A stretch of 64,000 nucleotides of DNA, taken from the NCBI GenBank assembly GCA_041393415.1, contig JAWKKE010000004.1, positions 1-64,000 on the forward strand. Reading direction: 5' to 3'. The notes beneath the pieces were generated by a model. It saw only the letters and a list, made by a program, of their open reading frames with translations. It searched no databases and was not told where the DNA came from. Position numbers and translations under genes: made by a program. Numbering within the stretch: the stretch's first letter is position 1; each line of letters begins with the position of its first letter. Source of the DNA: Thermoleophilia bacterium (lineage in GTDB: Bacteria > Actinomycetota > Thermoleophilia > UBA2241). Shown one piece after another: positions 8,841-17,837 of the stretch.

Positions 8841-8864
8841 GCACCCTCTCCTTGGGCAGAGGCT

Positions 8865-9767
8865 CTACTCCACTACGATGAGAATGCCGTCACGGACGGC
8901 CTTCGCCATCGACTCAGCACCCGCAACCAGCTCGCCGGGCATCGCCACGAGCAGGTCCTCCAGCGGCGTCGGCAGCTCCCCACGTGTGACCCCCAGACGC
9001 TTGAGCGCCTCATGATCCTCGCCCGCCTTGACGAGAGGGTTGCCGCGCGACAATGCGCTCAAACGAAGCCGCGCCTCGTCGACCTGACGAACGGCCTCCA
9101 TTAGGACAGACTGCGCGCTCTCGCCGCGTGATTTTGTATCGACAGGTGGAGTCGTGAACGTTACAACGAACTCGCCGCGGTGCATGAAGCTCAGCCGCGA
9201 CAGGGCATCTGTGCCGGTCGCCTCACCCTGACGTACCGTGAAGACCATGCCATCGCCAACGACGATCTCGCCACGCATCGCCGGCAACATAACGCGCGCG
9301 GACTTGCGACCCAGCTCGAGGGTCTGCAGCAGCTCCGCCAGACCCACGTCGGCAAGCTCACCGCGGAGGGTGCCCGCTACTCGCCGGTAGCGCGCCGTAC
9401 GTCTCAGCGCCGCCTTGACGCGCGCCAGCAACTCGACCTTCTGAAAAGGCTTGGTGATGTAGTCCTCGGCGCCTAGCTCAAGGCCCCGGACCTTGAGGTT
9501 GACACGATCGAGTGAGGTTACGAACACGACGGGGAGATCCTCGCCGTCCGCAGTTCCCTTCAGGGTTTCGAGCGTCTGGAAGCCGTCCAGCTCCGGCATC
9601 TGCACGTCGAGAAGAAGGAGGTCCGGAGCAGCATCGGCGATCTCCCGCAGCGCCTCCGCGCCATCATATGCGTGACGCACTCGAAATCCGGCCAGCGCGA
9701 GGTACTCGCCGAGGATGTCGTGCACATCAGGTTCGTCGTCGGTAATGAGCACGGTGTAGGCCGTCAT
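8865..9767 (-). CDS. Response regulator with receiver and PATAN (DUF4388) domains
   Basis: 300 residues from ATG at 9767, which overlaps the kinase stop by four bases and has GGGAGG upstream. The receiver (residues 1-120) keeps all key residues: D10/D11, phospho-acceptor D54, T84 and K106. It is followed by a PATAN/DUF4388 domain beginning GELADVGLAELLQTLELG, a family found in PatA- and gliding-type regulators and linked to roadblock/GTPase partners. There is no DNA-binding domain, so the output is probably protein-protein. The C-terminal part (residues about 240-300) resembles no domain I know. Confidence 0.88.
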   Translation of the reverse strand: MTAYTVLITDDEPDVHDILGEYLALAGFRVRHAYDGAEALREIADAAPDLLLLDVQMPELDGFQTLETLKGTADGEDLPVVFVTSLDRVNLKVRGLELGAEDYITKPFQKVELLARVKAALRRTARYRRVAGTLRGELADVGLAELLQTLELGRKSARVMLPAMRGEIVVGDGMVFTVRQGEATGTDALSRLSFMHRGEFVVTFTTPPVDTKSRGESAQSVLMEAVRQVDEARLRLSALSRGNPLVKAGEDHEALKRLGVTRGELPTPLEDLLVAMPGELVAGAESMAKAVRDGILIVVE

Positions 9768-11293
9768 GAAGAGACCTCCCGCGACGCGTCCGAGGACTCG
9801 CGCCCGTCGAGGATCGTCCGAACGACCGCCTCCCGCAGCGGTTCCGCGAGCCACAGCGGCCAGCTTTCGTCACGTTCCGCTGCCGTGCCGATGCCGACGA
9901 TCTGAACCGGCCATGGTCGCACCGCCGCGTAGCTTCGGAACAAGCTCAGCAGTGCAGCATCGCTGCTTGCCGCGTGGACGAGAATCACATCCGGATGCTC
10001 GTGCTCCAGCACCCGCCGCGCTTCGAACAGCGTGCGCACGTAGAACCGCGCCGCGCCACGCTCGGCCAGCGGCCGCTCCAGCTGAGCATAGATCCTGTCG
10101 AGCGGATCGAACACGAGAACCGTCGCCTCTCCCATGGAGCCGACCGTCTGGTCCGGGAGTTCGACCGTGAAGACGCTCCCGCCGCCGGAGCGGTTTGCCA
10201 CAGTCACAACGCCGCCATGAAGCTCGACCACGTGCTTCACGATCGCGAGGCCGAGACCGACACCGAAGGCGCGGCGCGGCACCCCGCCTTGCTTCTTCAC
10301 CTGGTAGTAGCGATCGAAGATACGTTCGCGATCGTCCTCGGGGATCCCGGGACCACGGTCGAGCACGGTCACGTAGCGGCGGCCGGCGGTGCCTTCGCGG
10401 TACCGCACCTCGATATCGCTCCCCGGAGGAGCGAACTTGATGGCATTGCTGATGAGATTGTTGAACACCTGCTCGAGCTTGGCGCCGTCGGCAACCATCG
10501 CGTGAGCTTCGCCATCGAGGGTGAAGCTGAGCTCAACGCCGCGCGCCGCAGCGGCCGGGGCGTTGAGCTCAACGCAGAGCGCCACCAATCTGTCGATCTG
10601 CTGTCGCTCGAGTGAGAGTTCGTAGCTCCCGGACTCGAGCTTGTCGACGTCGAGGAGTTCGCCGATGAACCGCGTGAGGCGGTCGCCTGCCTCAGCGACT
10701 TTGCCGAGGTGTTGCCGAATGCGCTCGGGAGGCATCGCATCGAGCTCCTCTTGGAGCAGGTGCACACGACTGAGAATGGCATTGATTGGCGACTTCAGGT
10801 CATGCGATGTGACCGCCATGACCTCGCTCTTGAGCCGGCTCAACTCCTCCAGTTCGCGATTCATGCCGAGCAGGTGCGCCTCCAGCATCTTGCGTCGGGT
10901 GATGTCGACAGCCGTGGCGACGAACCCCGTGACGTCACCGCCGGTAGCGCGGACTGCGGACACAGTGAGCACTACGGTGACCTCATCGCCGTTGCGCTTG
11001 CGATTGACCAGTTCGCCGCTCCAGTATCCGATGTCGGGGTCTGTTATGCGCCCCCACATCTCGCGATACGCGTCCGGCGATTGGCGCCCGGACTTGAGCA
11101 CACGTGGGTTCTGACCCACCACCTCGTGCTTGCCGTAGCCGTAGAACTCCAAGAACGCGGTGTTGACATCCACGATCGTGCCTTGGGCGTCTGTGACCGC
11201 GATCGGGATCGGCGTCGTCAAGAAATGGCGGTGGAGCGTCGCCGAGTCGACCGCTTCCATCGGGGGACGCGTCTGCAACTGCATGACCGCCAT
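9764..11293 (-). CDS. PAS-domain sensor histidine kinase with degenerate C-terminal receiver
   Basis: About 509 residues from ATG 11293 (ATG 11284 is an alternative). Order: a PAS domain (about 20-130, with PIPIAVTDAQGTIVDVN), a HisKA helix with phospho-His in VTSHDLKSPINAIL, and an HATPase domain with NNLISNAIKFAPPG, DRGPGIPED and GVGLGLAIV. The last 115 residues have a receiver-like fold but with His where the phospho-acceptor Asp is expected (PDVILVHAAS). No transmembrane segment is present, so it senses a cytoplasmic cue. It is flanked by the diiron protein and the receiver-PATAN regulator, its likely partner. Confidence 0.9.
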   Translation of the reverse strand: MAVMQLQTRPPMEAVDSATLHRHFLTTPIPIAVTDAQGTIVDVNTAFLEFYGYGKHEVVGQNPRVLKSGRQSPDAYREMWGRITDPDIGYWSGELVNRKRNGDEVTVVLTVSAVRATGGDVTGFVATAVDITRRKMLEAHLLGMNRELEELSRLKSEVMAVTSHDLKSPINAILSRVHLLQEELDAMPPERIRQHLGKVAEAGDRLTRFIGELLDVDKLESGSYELSLERQQIDRLVALCVELNAPAAAARGVELSFTLDGEAHAMVADGAKLEQVFNNLISNAIKFAPPGSDIEVRYREGTAGRRYVTVLDRGPGIPEDDRERIFDRYYQVKKQGGVPRRAFGVGLGLAIVKHVVELHGGVVTVANRSGGGSVFTVELPDQTVGSMGEATVLVFDPLDRIYAQLERPLAERGAARFYVRTLFEARRVLEHEHPDVILVHAASSDAALLSLFRSYAAVRPWPVQIVGIGTAAERDESWPLWLAEPLREAVVRTILDGRESSDASREVSS

Positions 11294-11300
11294 ACGCAGG

Positions 11301-12053
11301 TTACGCCGGCAGCCTGAAGTGTTCGTCACGGAGCAGATCGACGCCGCACTCGAGCGACCCCACCCAGTCGATGAACTTCGCACTCAGCTCACGGTTGGGG
11401 AAGATCGCGCCGTGCTGAGGAGCGATGATCTCGATGTCGAGGTCGCGCACCATATTCGCCCAGAGCTTGAGCGCCTTGCCCGAGGCCATATAGCGGCGAT
11501 GGAAACCTTCCATGTGAGCGACGTGGCTGTCGAAGTCCTCGACCACAGCCGCGTCGCTGCCGACGGAGGCGCCGAGATCACCCGTATAGAGGATCTTGGA
11601 CGACGGGTCGTACACCTGGAAGTTACCCGGTGAGTGCAGAAAGTGCGCCGGAATGACCTTGAGCGGATCACCACCGAGCTCGATCGTCATGCCCTCATCC
11701 GGAATGGGGCGGATGCGGTCAACGACCAGCTCGTCGACGCCGAAATGCGGGATGAAGCGCATCCAGAGAGAGGACAAGTACGCGTCGGCCTCGGTAACCA
11801 TCAACCAACCGTTCGCGGCGGCAATGATGTCGGGATCCTGATGCGAGAAGAAGATGTGCTTGAGCTCGGAAATCCTGAGCTCCGACGAGATCATGGAGAA
11901 CAGCTTCGTGTAGACCTTGTGGCCGCCAGGGTCGAGAACCATGCCCTCGCCGTTGTTGACGATGACATGCTGGTTGGCCTGGATCATGTGGCCGGTGCTC
12001 AGATCATTGACGAAGACGTTCGCGTGATTGCCTCCCTGGAACAGAGTAATCAT
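11301..12053 (-). CDS. ODP-family diiron metallo-beta-lactamase-fold protein (oxygen/redox sensor type)
   Basis: 250 residues from ATG at 12053 (GAGG eight bases upstream). The metal motif is H71-Q-D73-P-D75, with further candidate ligands H140 (FLHSPGNF), D159 (TGDLG) and H214 (PQHG). This matches the oxygen-binding diiron protein family related to FprA flavo-diiron proteins, but without the C-terminal flavodoxin domain. Members have been described as oxygen-binding partners of chemotaxis and signalling proteins. Position 76 is Ile where FprA has His. The operon context, next to a PAS kinase, supports a sensor role over an O2/NO reductase; that is inference. Confidence 0.85.
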   Translation of the reverse strand: MITLFQGGNHANVFVNDLSTGHMIQANQHVIVNNGEGMVLDPGGHKVYTKLFSMISSELRISELKHIFFSHQDPDIIAAANGWLMVTEADAYLSSLWMRFIPHFGVDELVVDRIRPIPDEGMTIELGGDPLKVIPAHFLHSPGNFQVYDPSSKILYTGDLGASVGSDAAVVEDFDSHVAHMEGFHRRYMASGKALKLWANMVRDLDIEIIAPQHGAIFPNRELSAKFIDWVGSLECGVDLLRDEHFRLPA

Positions 12054-12078
12054 CGATGTCACCTCGGGGAGTAGGAGC

Positions 12079-12450
12079 TCAGACGGACAGGATGCTCTTG
12101 ATCGCTTCCGCGGCCTTGTTCAGGTCGAAGAAGATGAGACCAAGCTTGGCGTCCTTGCGGACCAGCGCGATCAGAACCGCGTGCGGCCCGGCGTGCATGC
12201 TCAAGAAGTAGCCGAGCTCTCCACGCACGTAGAGCTGATCGAGGGTGCCGCGCTTGAGTTCGTGCGAGATGCGCTCCCCCATGGAGAGCATGGCCGCGCT
12301 CATGGCGGCGACGCGCTCTTCCTCCACGCCCTGCGGCAACGCACTGGCGATCACCAGGCCGTCTTCAGAGACGATGGCGCAGGCCTCAACGTCGCTGGAG
12401 CTGGCCTTGAGGCTCTCCAGTGTCGCGTTCAGGTTGTCAATCCTCCCCAT
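12079..12450 (-). CDS. Roadblock/LC7-domain protein (single domain)
   Basis: 123 residues from ATG 12450, with GGAGG eight bases upstream; a longer frame reaches 12633 but lacks support. The whole protein is one roadblock/LC7 domain, from VEACAIVSEDGLVIASALP to YFLSMHAGPHAVLIALVRKD. These small dimeric proteins act as MglB-like GTPase regulators or scaffolds; no MglA-type GTPase is in the window. It is the first gene of the six-gene signalling operon, followed 25 bases later by the diiron protein gene. Confidence 0.88.
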   Translation of the reverse strand: MGRIDNLNATLESLKASSSDVEACAIVSEDGLVIASALPQGVEEERVAAMSAAMLSMGERISHELKRGTLDQLYVRGELGYFLSMHAGPHAVLIALVRKDAKLGLIFFDLNKAAEAIKSILSV

Positions 12451-12646
12451 CTTGCTTCCTCCACTGTGGATCGGCGTGCAGAGCACACCGCCGTCGGTAG
12501 TTTCGAACATGATGACAGTGGAAACATCGGAAGCCGCCGGCGAGCCGGAGATAGTACATAAGTCCATGCGCGACACAAGTGAACGGCGCGGCCGGTCGCA
12601 AGGTGTAGCGTCGCATGACGCCCAAGTCTTCATGCGACGAAGAAGA

Positions 12647-12691
12647 TCGAGGGGGCGGCGGCCCCTGAGAACCGGGCCGCCGCCCCCTCGA
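12647..12691 (-). terminator. Strong terminator after pheT
   Basis: A perfect 18-bp stem (arms 12647-12664 and 12674-12691, nine-base loop) lies 29 bases past the pheT stop and is followed on the minus strand by TCTTCTTC. It ends the infC-to-pheT operon and separates it from the signalling operon. A second small inverted repeat (TCGCATGA/TCATGCGA, 12611-12637) lies next to it. Confidence 0.85.
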
Positions 12692-12720
12692 TTTCAGACA
12701 GCGCAGAACGCGCCGATGAG

Positions 12721-15246
12721 CTAGCGCAGCGCCGCGTCGAACTCCCGTGCGAGCGCGGCGACGATCTTGGTGCGCACGCCGGCGATGTCTTTGTCGCTCA
12801 ACGTGCGTTCGGCCGAACGCATCGAGACGCGCAGAGCCAGCGAGCGTTTGTCGGCCGGCACTTGATCGCCCTCGTACACATCGAAGACATGCACGTCGCG
12901 GGTGATCTTACCGCCCGCCCTACGCGCCACGGCTACGACGTCGGCGGCAAGCACATCCCGAGCGACAACCACTGCCAGGTCCTGCGACGCCGGCGGGTAG
13001 GCACCAAGGTCCTCGAAGCGAACCGCAGGCAACGCCACCGTCGCCAGGCGGTCGAGATCGATCGTCGCGGTGTACACGTCGAGCTCGTCGAGGCCGTAGG
13101 CGGCGGCGACGTCCGCGCGGAGCTGGCCGAGCACGCCGATGTTGATGCCCGCGTCACGAGACTGCCCCCCACCCTTGCTCGCCGCGCTGACGACTGCGGA
13201 CTTGCCCGGATGCAGATACGGGTAGCATCCGGCGCTCTCCCCCAGCAGTTCGTAGCGACCGTCGAGGTCGAGAGCGGCGAGGAGCGCCTCCACGACACCC
13301 TTGAGGGTGTAGAAGTCGGCGGTGCGCGCCGCCCCAGTCCACGCGTGGGCGCGCGCCGGACCGGTGACGACCATGCCGACCGCCTCGAGCTCGTGCGGCA
13401 ACATGACACCCGGCTCGGCCGCATGCGGCGGCGCCGGGCTTGCCTGCTCGTCCCAGAGATAGACCCGCCCCAGCTCGACAAGATTGGGCGGTTCGTTGAG
13501 CCGCGCCAGGTTGTCGCGCACCGTCGTGAGCAGGCCCGGGAGGAGCGACGTGCGCATGACCGACTGTTCCACACTCATAGGATTGCTCAGTCTCACCGGA
13601 TTGAGACGCACATCGCCCTCAGGGAAACCCAGCGGAACGACGGCATCGGGCGCCACGAACGTGTAGGTGATGACCTCATCGAGACCGCAGCCGACAACGG
13701 CGCGCCGCACGGCGCGCCGGACTTGCTGTACCTTCGTCAGTCCGCCGAACGTGGTGTGGCGAGGCAGGGTCTCGGGCGCACGAGCGTAGCCGGCGATGCG
13801 CCCGACCTCTTCGATAAGATCGACTTCGCGCTCGAGGTCGGGCCTGAAGGTCGGCACCGTCACCTCCCAAACGGCCGGCTCTGCCAAGGATGTGTCGGGC
13901 TCGACTACGGCGCACTCGAGCCGCCGCAGGATGCCCACCTGCTCGTCCTCCGGCACCGTGTAGCCGAGCAGCGCCGCGCACTTCGAAGGCCGGAAGGCGA
14001 GCGTCCGCCTCTGCGGAAGCTCGCCGTGCACATCGACTATGCCCGGCGCCACCTCGCCGCCACAGAGCTCCGCGAACAGGCGGCAGGCGAAGTCGAGACC
14101 GCCGGGCACCAGCTGTGGATCGAGGCCCTTCTCGAAGCGATTGCTGGCCTCGCTACGGATGCCGGTGTGCATCTCGGTGCGCAGAATGCTCGGTCCGCTG
14201 AAGTTGGCCGCCTCGAGCACCACGTGCGTCGTATCGCCGTCGACTTCAGCGTCGATCGCGCCAAACACCCCGGCGATGACCAGCGGCTCGGCGACGTCGG
14301 CGATCACGCACATCTCGCCGTCCAGCGTGCGACGCACACCGTCGAGCGTGACGATCTGCTCGCCGTCCTTGGCGCGCCGCGCAATCAGCGTGCCGCCGCC
14401 TATCTTGCCGGCGTCGAAGGCATGCAGCGGCTGACCCCAGCCGAGCATCACATAGTTGGTGACGTCGACGACGTTGTTGATGGGGCGCATGCCGGCGTGG
14501 GTGAGTCGCGCCTTCAGCCACGCCGGCGACTCGCCCACAACAAGATTGCGGATGACGCGCGCGGCGTACCGCGAGCAGAGATCCTGGTCGGCAATCTCGA
14601 CGCGGATCGCATCCTCGGCAGGGGCTCCGCACAACGTCGCCGGAGCAGCGATTGGCGGCGGCGCCAACGGAGCCCCCGAAGCTGCCGCGACCTCACGGGC
14701 GATGCCGTAGATCGAGAAGCAATCGGGCCGATTCGAGGTGAGCTCGACCTCTAGCACCGCCTCGCTCACCGGCAGGTAGTCCTGCAATGGCGCGCCGACC
14801 TCCCATTCCGCCGGCAGGATGGCGATGCCCGGACTGTCCTCCTCATAACCCAGCTCGCGCTCGCTCATCATCATGCCGTCGCTCTCGACGCCGCGGATGG
14901 CGCTCTTCTTCAGCTTGAGTCCGCTCTCGAGGACTGCCCCGGCGAGCGACACAGCAACGGTGTCGCCGACGCTGAAGTTGTGCGCCCCACAGACGATCTG
15001 CCGGACACCACCGTGAGCCGCGCCCACGTCCACCGTGCAGAGATTGAGTCTGTCGGCATTCGGGTGCTTGTCGCGAGTAGCGACCCTGCCGACCACGAAG
15101 CGTGCCAGATTCTCGGAGTCACGCGGCGCGCCCACCCACTCGACGCCCTCGACCTCGGTCCCCGACATCGTCAAGAGCTCGGCGAGCTCCTCGACACCCC
15201 CCTGCCAATCGACGTACTCCTTGAGCCAGCTAACTGGAACTCTCAT
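12721..15246 (-). CDS. pheT: Phenylalanyl-tRNA synthetase beta subunit
   Basis: 841 residues from ATG 15246 (GGGGAGAGG upstream; the frame is open further up inside pheS, but that part is not homologous). Domain order: a tRNA-binding OB fold (residues about 40-150, RFVVGRVATRDKHPNADRL), B3/B4 editing domain, B5 DNA-binding-like domain, catalytic-like core, and the C-terminal anticodon-binding FDX-ACB domain starting near YPPASQDLAVVVARD. It forms the alpha2-beta2 enzyme with PheS, charging tRNA-Phe. It starts 14 bases after pheS and is the last gene of the operon. Confidence 0.97.
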   Translation of the reverse strand: MRVPVSWLKEYVDWQGGVEELAELLTMSGTEVEGVEWVGAPRDSENLARFVVGRVATRDKHPNADRLNLCTVDVGAAHGGVRQIVCGAHNFSVGDTVAVSLAGAVLESGLKLKKSAIRGVESDGMMMSERELGYEEDSPGIAILPAEWEVGAPLQDYLPVSEAVLEVELTSNRPDCFSIYGIAREVAAASGAPLAPPPIAAPATLCGAPAEDAIRVEIADQDLCSRYAARVIRNLVVGESPAWLKARLTHAGMRPINNVVDVTNYVMLGWGQPLHAFDAGKIGGGTLIARRAKDGEQIVTLDGVRRTLDGEMCVIADVAEPLVIAGVFGAIDAEVDGDTTHVVLEAANFSGPSILRTEMHTGIRSEASNRFEKGLDPQLVPGGLDFACRLFAELCGGEVAPGIVDVHGELPQRRTLAFRPSKCAALLGYTVPEDEQVGILRRLECAVVEPDTSLAEPAVWEVTVPTFRPDLEREVDLIEEVGRIAGYARAPETLPRHTTFGGLTKVQQVRRAVRRAVVGCGLDEVITYTFVAPDAVVPLGFPEGDVRLNPVRLSNPMSVEQSVMRTSLLPGLLTTVRDNLARLNEPPNLVELGRVYLWDEQASPAPPHAAEPGVMLPHELEAVGMVVTGPARAHAWTGAARTADFYTLKGVVEALLAALDLDGRYELLGESAGCYPYLHPGKSAVVSAASKGGGQSRDAGINIGVLGQLRADVAAAYGLDELDVYTATIDLDRLATVALPAVRFEDLGAYPPASQDLAVVVARDVLAADVVAVARRAGGKITRDVHVFDVYEGDQVPADKRSLALRVSMRSAERTLSDKDIAGVRTKIVAALAREFDAALR

Positions 15247-15260
15247 CGTCCTCTCCCCTC

Positions 15261-16352
15261 TCAGAACTGCCGCAGGAAGCGGACGTCGTTGTCGTAGAAG
15301 AGACGCAGGTCGGGGATGTGATGCTTGAGCATGGCCATGCGCTCTACACCCATACCGAAGGCGAAGCCCGACACGACCTCTGGGTCGTAGTCGACGAAGC
15401 CGTAGAGATTGGGGTCGACCATGCCGGCACCCATGATCTCGAGCCAGCCCGAATGCTTGCAGCTGCGACAGCCGGATCCGCCACAGAGGCCGCAGTTGAC
15501 GTCGACCTCGATGGACGGTTCGGTGAACGGGAAGAAGTGCGGCCGCACACGGATCGAGCGCTCGGGGCCGAAGAAGGCGCGCGTGAAGTGCGCCACCGTA
15601 CCCTTGAGATCGGCCAGCGTGATGCCCTCGTCGACAACGAGTCCCTCGACCTGATGGAACATCGGCGTGTGCGTAGCGTCCGAGTCGCGCCGATACACCT
15701 TGCCCAGGCACAGCACCGAGACCGGCGGCCGCTGCTGTTCCATCACGCGCACCTGTACCGGTGACGTGTGCGTACGCAGCAGCACGCCACGATCGGCGTC
15801 TAAGACGGCACCCGGCGCCAGCGGCGCCTGCTCCTCGACCCAGAACGTGTCGTGAGCAGATCGCGCCGGGTGGCTCGGCGGCGTGTTGAGGGCGGTGAAG
15901 TTGTAGTAGTCGAGCTCGACCTCCGGTCCCTCGGCGATCTGGTAGCCGATGCCGATGAAGATGTCTTCGACCTCGCGCATGGTCTGCGCGATGAGATGCT
16001 CGTGGCCGCGCGGGAACGGATGACCAGGGAGCGTAACATCGAGACGCTCGTGCGCCAGGGAAGCGCTGAGGGCAGCGCGCCTGAGCTCGGCCTCACGCTC
16101 AGCGACCAACGCCTCGAGCTCGCGACGCACGAGGTTGCCGCCTTTGCCGACGGCGGGCCGATCGGACGGGGGCAGAGACGGAATGCTGCGCAGAAAGTCG
16201 GTGAGGGCGCTCTTGCGTCCGAGAGCAGTCACGCGCGCCTGTTCGAGGGTCTCGAGATCGGCGGCGCGCAGAATCGCGTCGCACGCCGAAGAGTAGAGCG
16301 CCGCCAGACCGGGAGCACGCTGGTGCAGTTCGTGCAGCTCAGTGTCGTCCAT
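15261..16352 (-). CDS. pheS: Phenylalanyl-tRNA synthetase alpha subunit
   Basis: 363 residues from ATG 16352, chosen because GAAAGG sits six to nine bases upstream; the ATG at 16358 directly abuts that sequence. An N-terminal coiled-coil (residues about 10-90) binds tRNA. The class II core carries HDTFWVEEQ, the motif FHQVEGLVVDEGITLADLKG, and CRSCKHSGWLEIMGAGMV near the end. It is the catalytic subunit. It overlaps the trmH stop by 14 bases, so translation is probably coupled. Confidence 0.97.
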   Translation of the reverse strand: MDDTELHELHQRAPGLAALYSSACDAILRAADLETLEQARVTALGRKSALTDFLRSIPSLPPSDRPAVGKGGNLVRRELEALVAEREAELRRAALSASLAHERLDVTLPGHPFPRGHEHLIAQTMREVEDIFIGIGYQIAEGPEVELDYYNFTALNTPPSHPARSAHDTFWVEEQAPLAPGAVLDADRGVLLRTHTSPVQVRVMEQQRPPVSVLCLGKVYRRDSDATHTPMFHQVEGLVVDEGITLADLKGTVAHFTRAFFGPERSIRVRPHFFPFTEPSIEVDVNCGLCGGSGCRSCKHSGWLEIMGAGMVDPNLYGFVDYDPEVVSGFAFGMGVERMAMLKHHIPDLRLFYDNDVRFLRQF

Positions 16353-17262
16353 CGTCATCCTTTCGCGGCGGACGCAGGGGTTCGTCGGAGTGGGCTGACG
16401 CCGCGAAACGGCACGAGAGCTCGTAGAGCGCGATCGCGCCGGCAACCCCGGCGTTCAGCGACTCGACGACGCCCTGCGCGCCCGGCGCCATGGGGATCGT
16501 AAGAAGATCGGTTACGTGGGCACGCGCCGTGGGAGAGATCCCGGAGCGCTCGGCGCCGACGACCAGCGCCGCGGGGCGACGCAAGTCGGCGTCGCGCAAG
16601 GACATGCCCTCGTGCGCGGCGAGGCCGTAGACGCGCTCCAGGCTCAACTCCGCGAGGAGATCGCCGAGGCGCGCGTCCGGGACGAGCGGCAAGCCGAAAA
16701 TGGCGCCCATGCTGGCGCGCACCGTCTTCGGCGAGAACAGATCTGTTGAGCCTGGGGATGTGGCGAACGCGGCGGCTCCGAAGGCGGCCGCTGCACGCAC
16801 AAGCGTCCCCATGTTGCCCGGATCGGCAACGCCGTCGGCGTAGACCACGAGCGGCTCCGCGCCAACTTGCAGGCGCGCCGCGACCGGCCGCGACGGGAGA
16901 GCAAAGACGGCCATCGCGTCCGGTGGCTGCTCGAGTGAGCTGATCTTGGCCGCAACACGCTCAGCGACGGGGAAGACGCCGGGGACAGGACCGGTCGTGC
17001 CGTCCAGCGCCCCCCACACCAGCCGCGCAAACTCGTCGGCTCGGTCAGCGGCCACAAACACCGTCTGTGGCCGCTGACCCGCCGCGATACCGGCCAGAAC
17101 GAGATCGGCGCCCTCCACCAGGAAGGCGCCTTCTCTCTCGCGGAACTTACGCTGCCGCAGCGACGCCGCTCGCTTGACGAGTGCGTTCTGCGGACTCGTG
17201 ATGGCTTCGCCTAAAACCCCAAGTGGCTCGCCCGCCTCAGGCTGCCGCTTCGAGGGCCGCAC
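16339..17262 (-). CDS. SpoU/TrmH-family RNA 2'-O-methyltransferase
   Basis: About 307 residues. The substrate-binding N-terminus (ITSPQNALVKRAASLRQRKF) is followed by a SPOUT knot domain with VYADGVADPGNMGTLVRAA, LVVGAERSGIS and IPMAPGAQGVVESLNAGVAG, the three family motifs for SAM binding and catalysis. It probably methylates a ribose in 23S rRNA or tRNA; the exact target is not readable. The GTG start at 17262 lies inside the end of rplT, and no better start exists before the conserved core. The location between rplT and pheS is typical. Confidence 0.92.
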   Translation of the reverse strand: MRPSKRQPEAGEPLGVLGEAITSPQNALVKRAASLRQRKFREREGAFLVEGADLVLAGIAAGQRPQTVFVAADRADEFARLVWGALDGTTGPVPGVFPVAERVAAKISSLEQPPDAMAVFALPSRPVAARLQVGAEPLVVYADGVADPGNMGTLVRAAAAFGAAAFATSPGSTDLFSPKTVRASMGAIFGLPLVPDARLGDLLAELSLERVYGLAAHEGMSLRDADLRRPAALVVGAERSGISPTARAHVTDLLTIPMAPGAQGVVESLNAGVAGAIALYELSCRFAASAHSDEPLRPPRKDDDGRH

Positions 17263-17602
17263 GCGCCTGGCCGACCAAGGCGGCGAAATGCTGCGGATCG
17301 CTCACCGCGATCTCGGCGAGCATCTTGCGATCGAGCTCGACCTGCGCGAGCTCGAGGCCATGCATGAACTGGTTGTACGAGAGGCCGTTCTCGCGCGCCC
17401 CTGCGTTGATGCGCACGATCCACAGCTTGCGGAACTCGCGCTTGCGTACACGACGGTCGCGGAAGGCGTATTGACCGCTCCGCTGGACCTGCTCCTTCGC
17501 CCGCTTGTAACTGGAGTGTTTGCCCGCGTAGTAGCCCTTGGCCTGCTCCAGCACCTTGCGGCGCTTCTTGCGCGCCGTGACGCTTCGTTTGACTCGAGAC
17601 AT
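17237..17602 (-). CDS. rplT: 50S ribosomal protein L20
   Basis: 121 residues, the normal size. It has the typical basic N-terminus (MSRVKRSVTARKKRRKVLEQ) that threads into 23S rRNA, and the GYYAGKHSSYKRAKEQV motif. L20 is needed for early 50S assembly and, in several bacteria, represses its own operon by binding the leader mRNA. ATG 17602 has AGGAG eight bases upstream. It is 21 bases after rpmI. Confidence 0.98.
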   Translation of the reverse strand: MSRVKRSVTARKKRRKVLEQAKGYYAGKHSSYKRAKEQVQRSGQYAFRDRRVRKREFRKLWIVRINAGARENGLSYNQFMHGLELAQVELDRKMLAEIAVSDPQHFAALVGQARAALEAAA

Positions 17603-17623
17603 GGTACGTACTCCTGGTAATTC

Positions 17624-17821
17624 TTAGCGAAGGCCGAGTAGGCGCTTGATCCCTCGTGTGTCGGCCTCGGCGACGGCGTAGAGCTTACGAAAGCCGCGCT
17701 TACGCTTGGCTGGCTTGTGTTCCAGGAGGTGGCTCTTCATTCCATGACGACGGACGAGCTTGCCTGTCCCGGTAACGCGAAAGCGCTTCTTTGCAGCGCT
17801 GTGAGTCTTCATCTTCGGCAT
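17624..17821 (-). CDS. rpmI: 50S ribosomal protein L35
   Basis: 65 residues from ATG 17821 (MPKMKTHSAAKKRF), with GGAGG seven to ten bases upstream; a GTG two codons earlier is less likely. The protein is short and very basic, as expected for L35, with the characteristic KPAKRKRGFRK segment. It lies 16 bases downstream of infC in the conserved infC-rpmI-rplT order. Confidence 0.97.
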   Translation of the reverse strand: MPKMKTHSAAKKRFRVTGTGKLVRRHGMKSHLLEHKPAKRKRGFRKLYAVAEADTRGIKRLLGLR

Positions 17822-17837
17822 ACGCACCTCCCTCCAA

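Noticed and set aside
12862..14754. 630-codon plus-strand open frame
   Set aside because: Antisense shadow of pheT; composition is Arg/His-rich with no motif.
15247..15711. N-terminal extension of pheT
   Set aside because: The frame stays open inside pheS, but the product only matches the family from the ATG at 15246, which has a good ribosome site.
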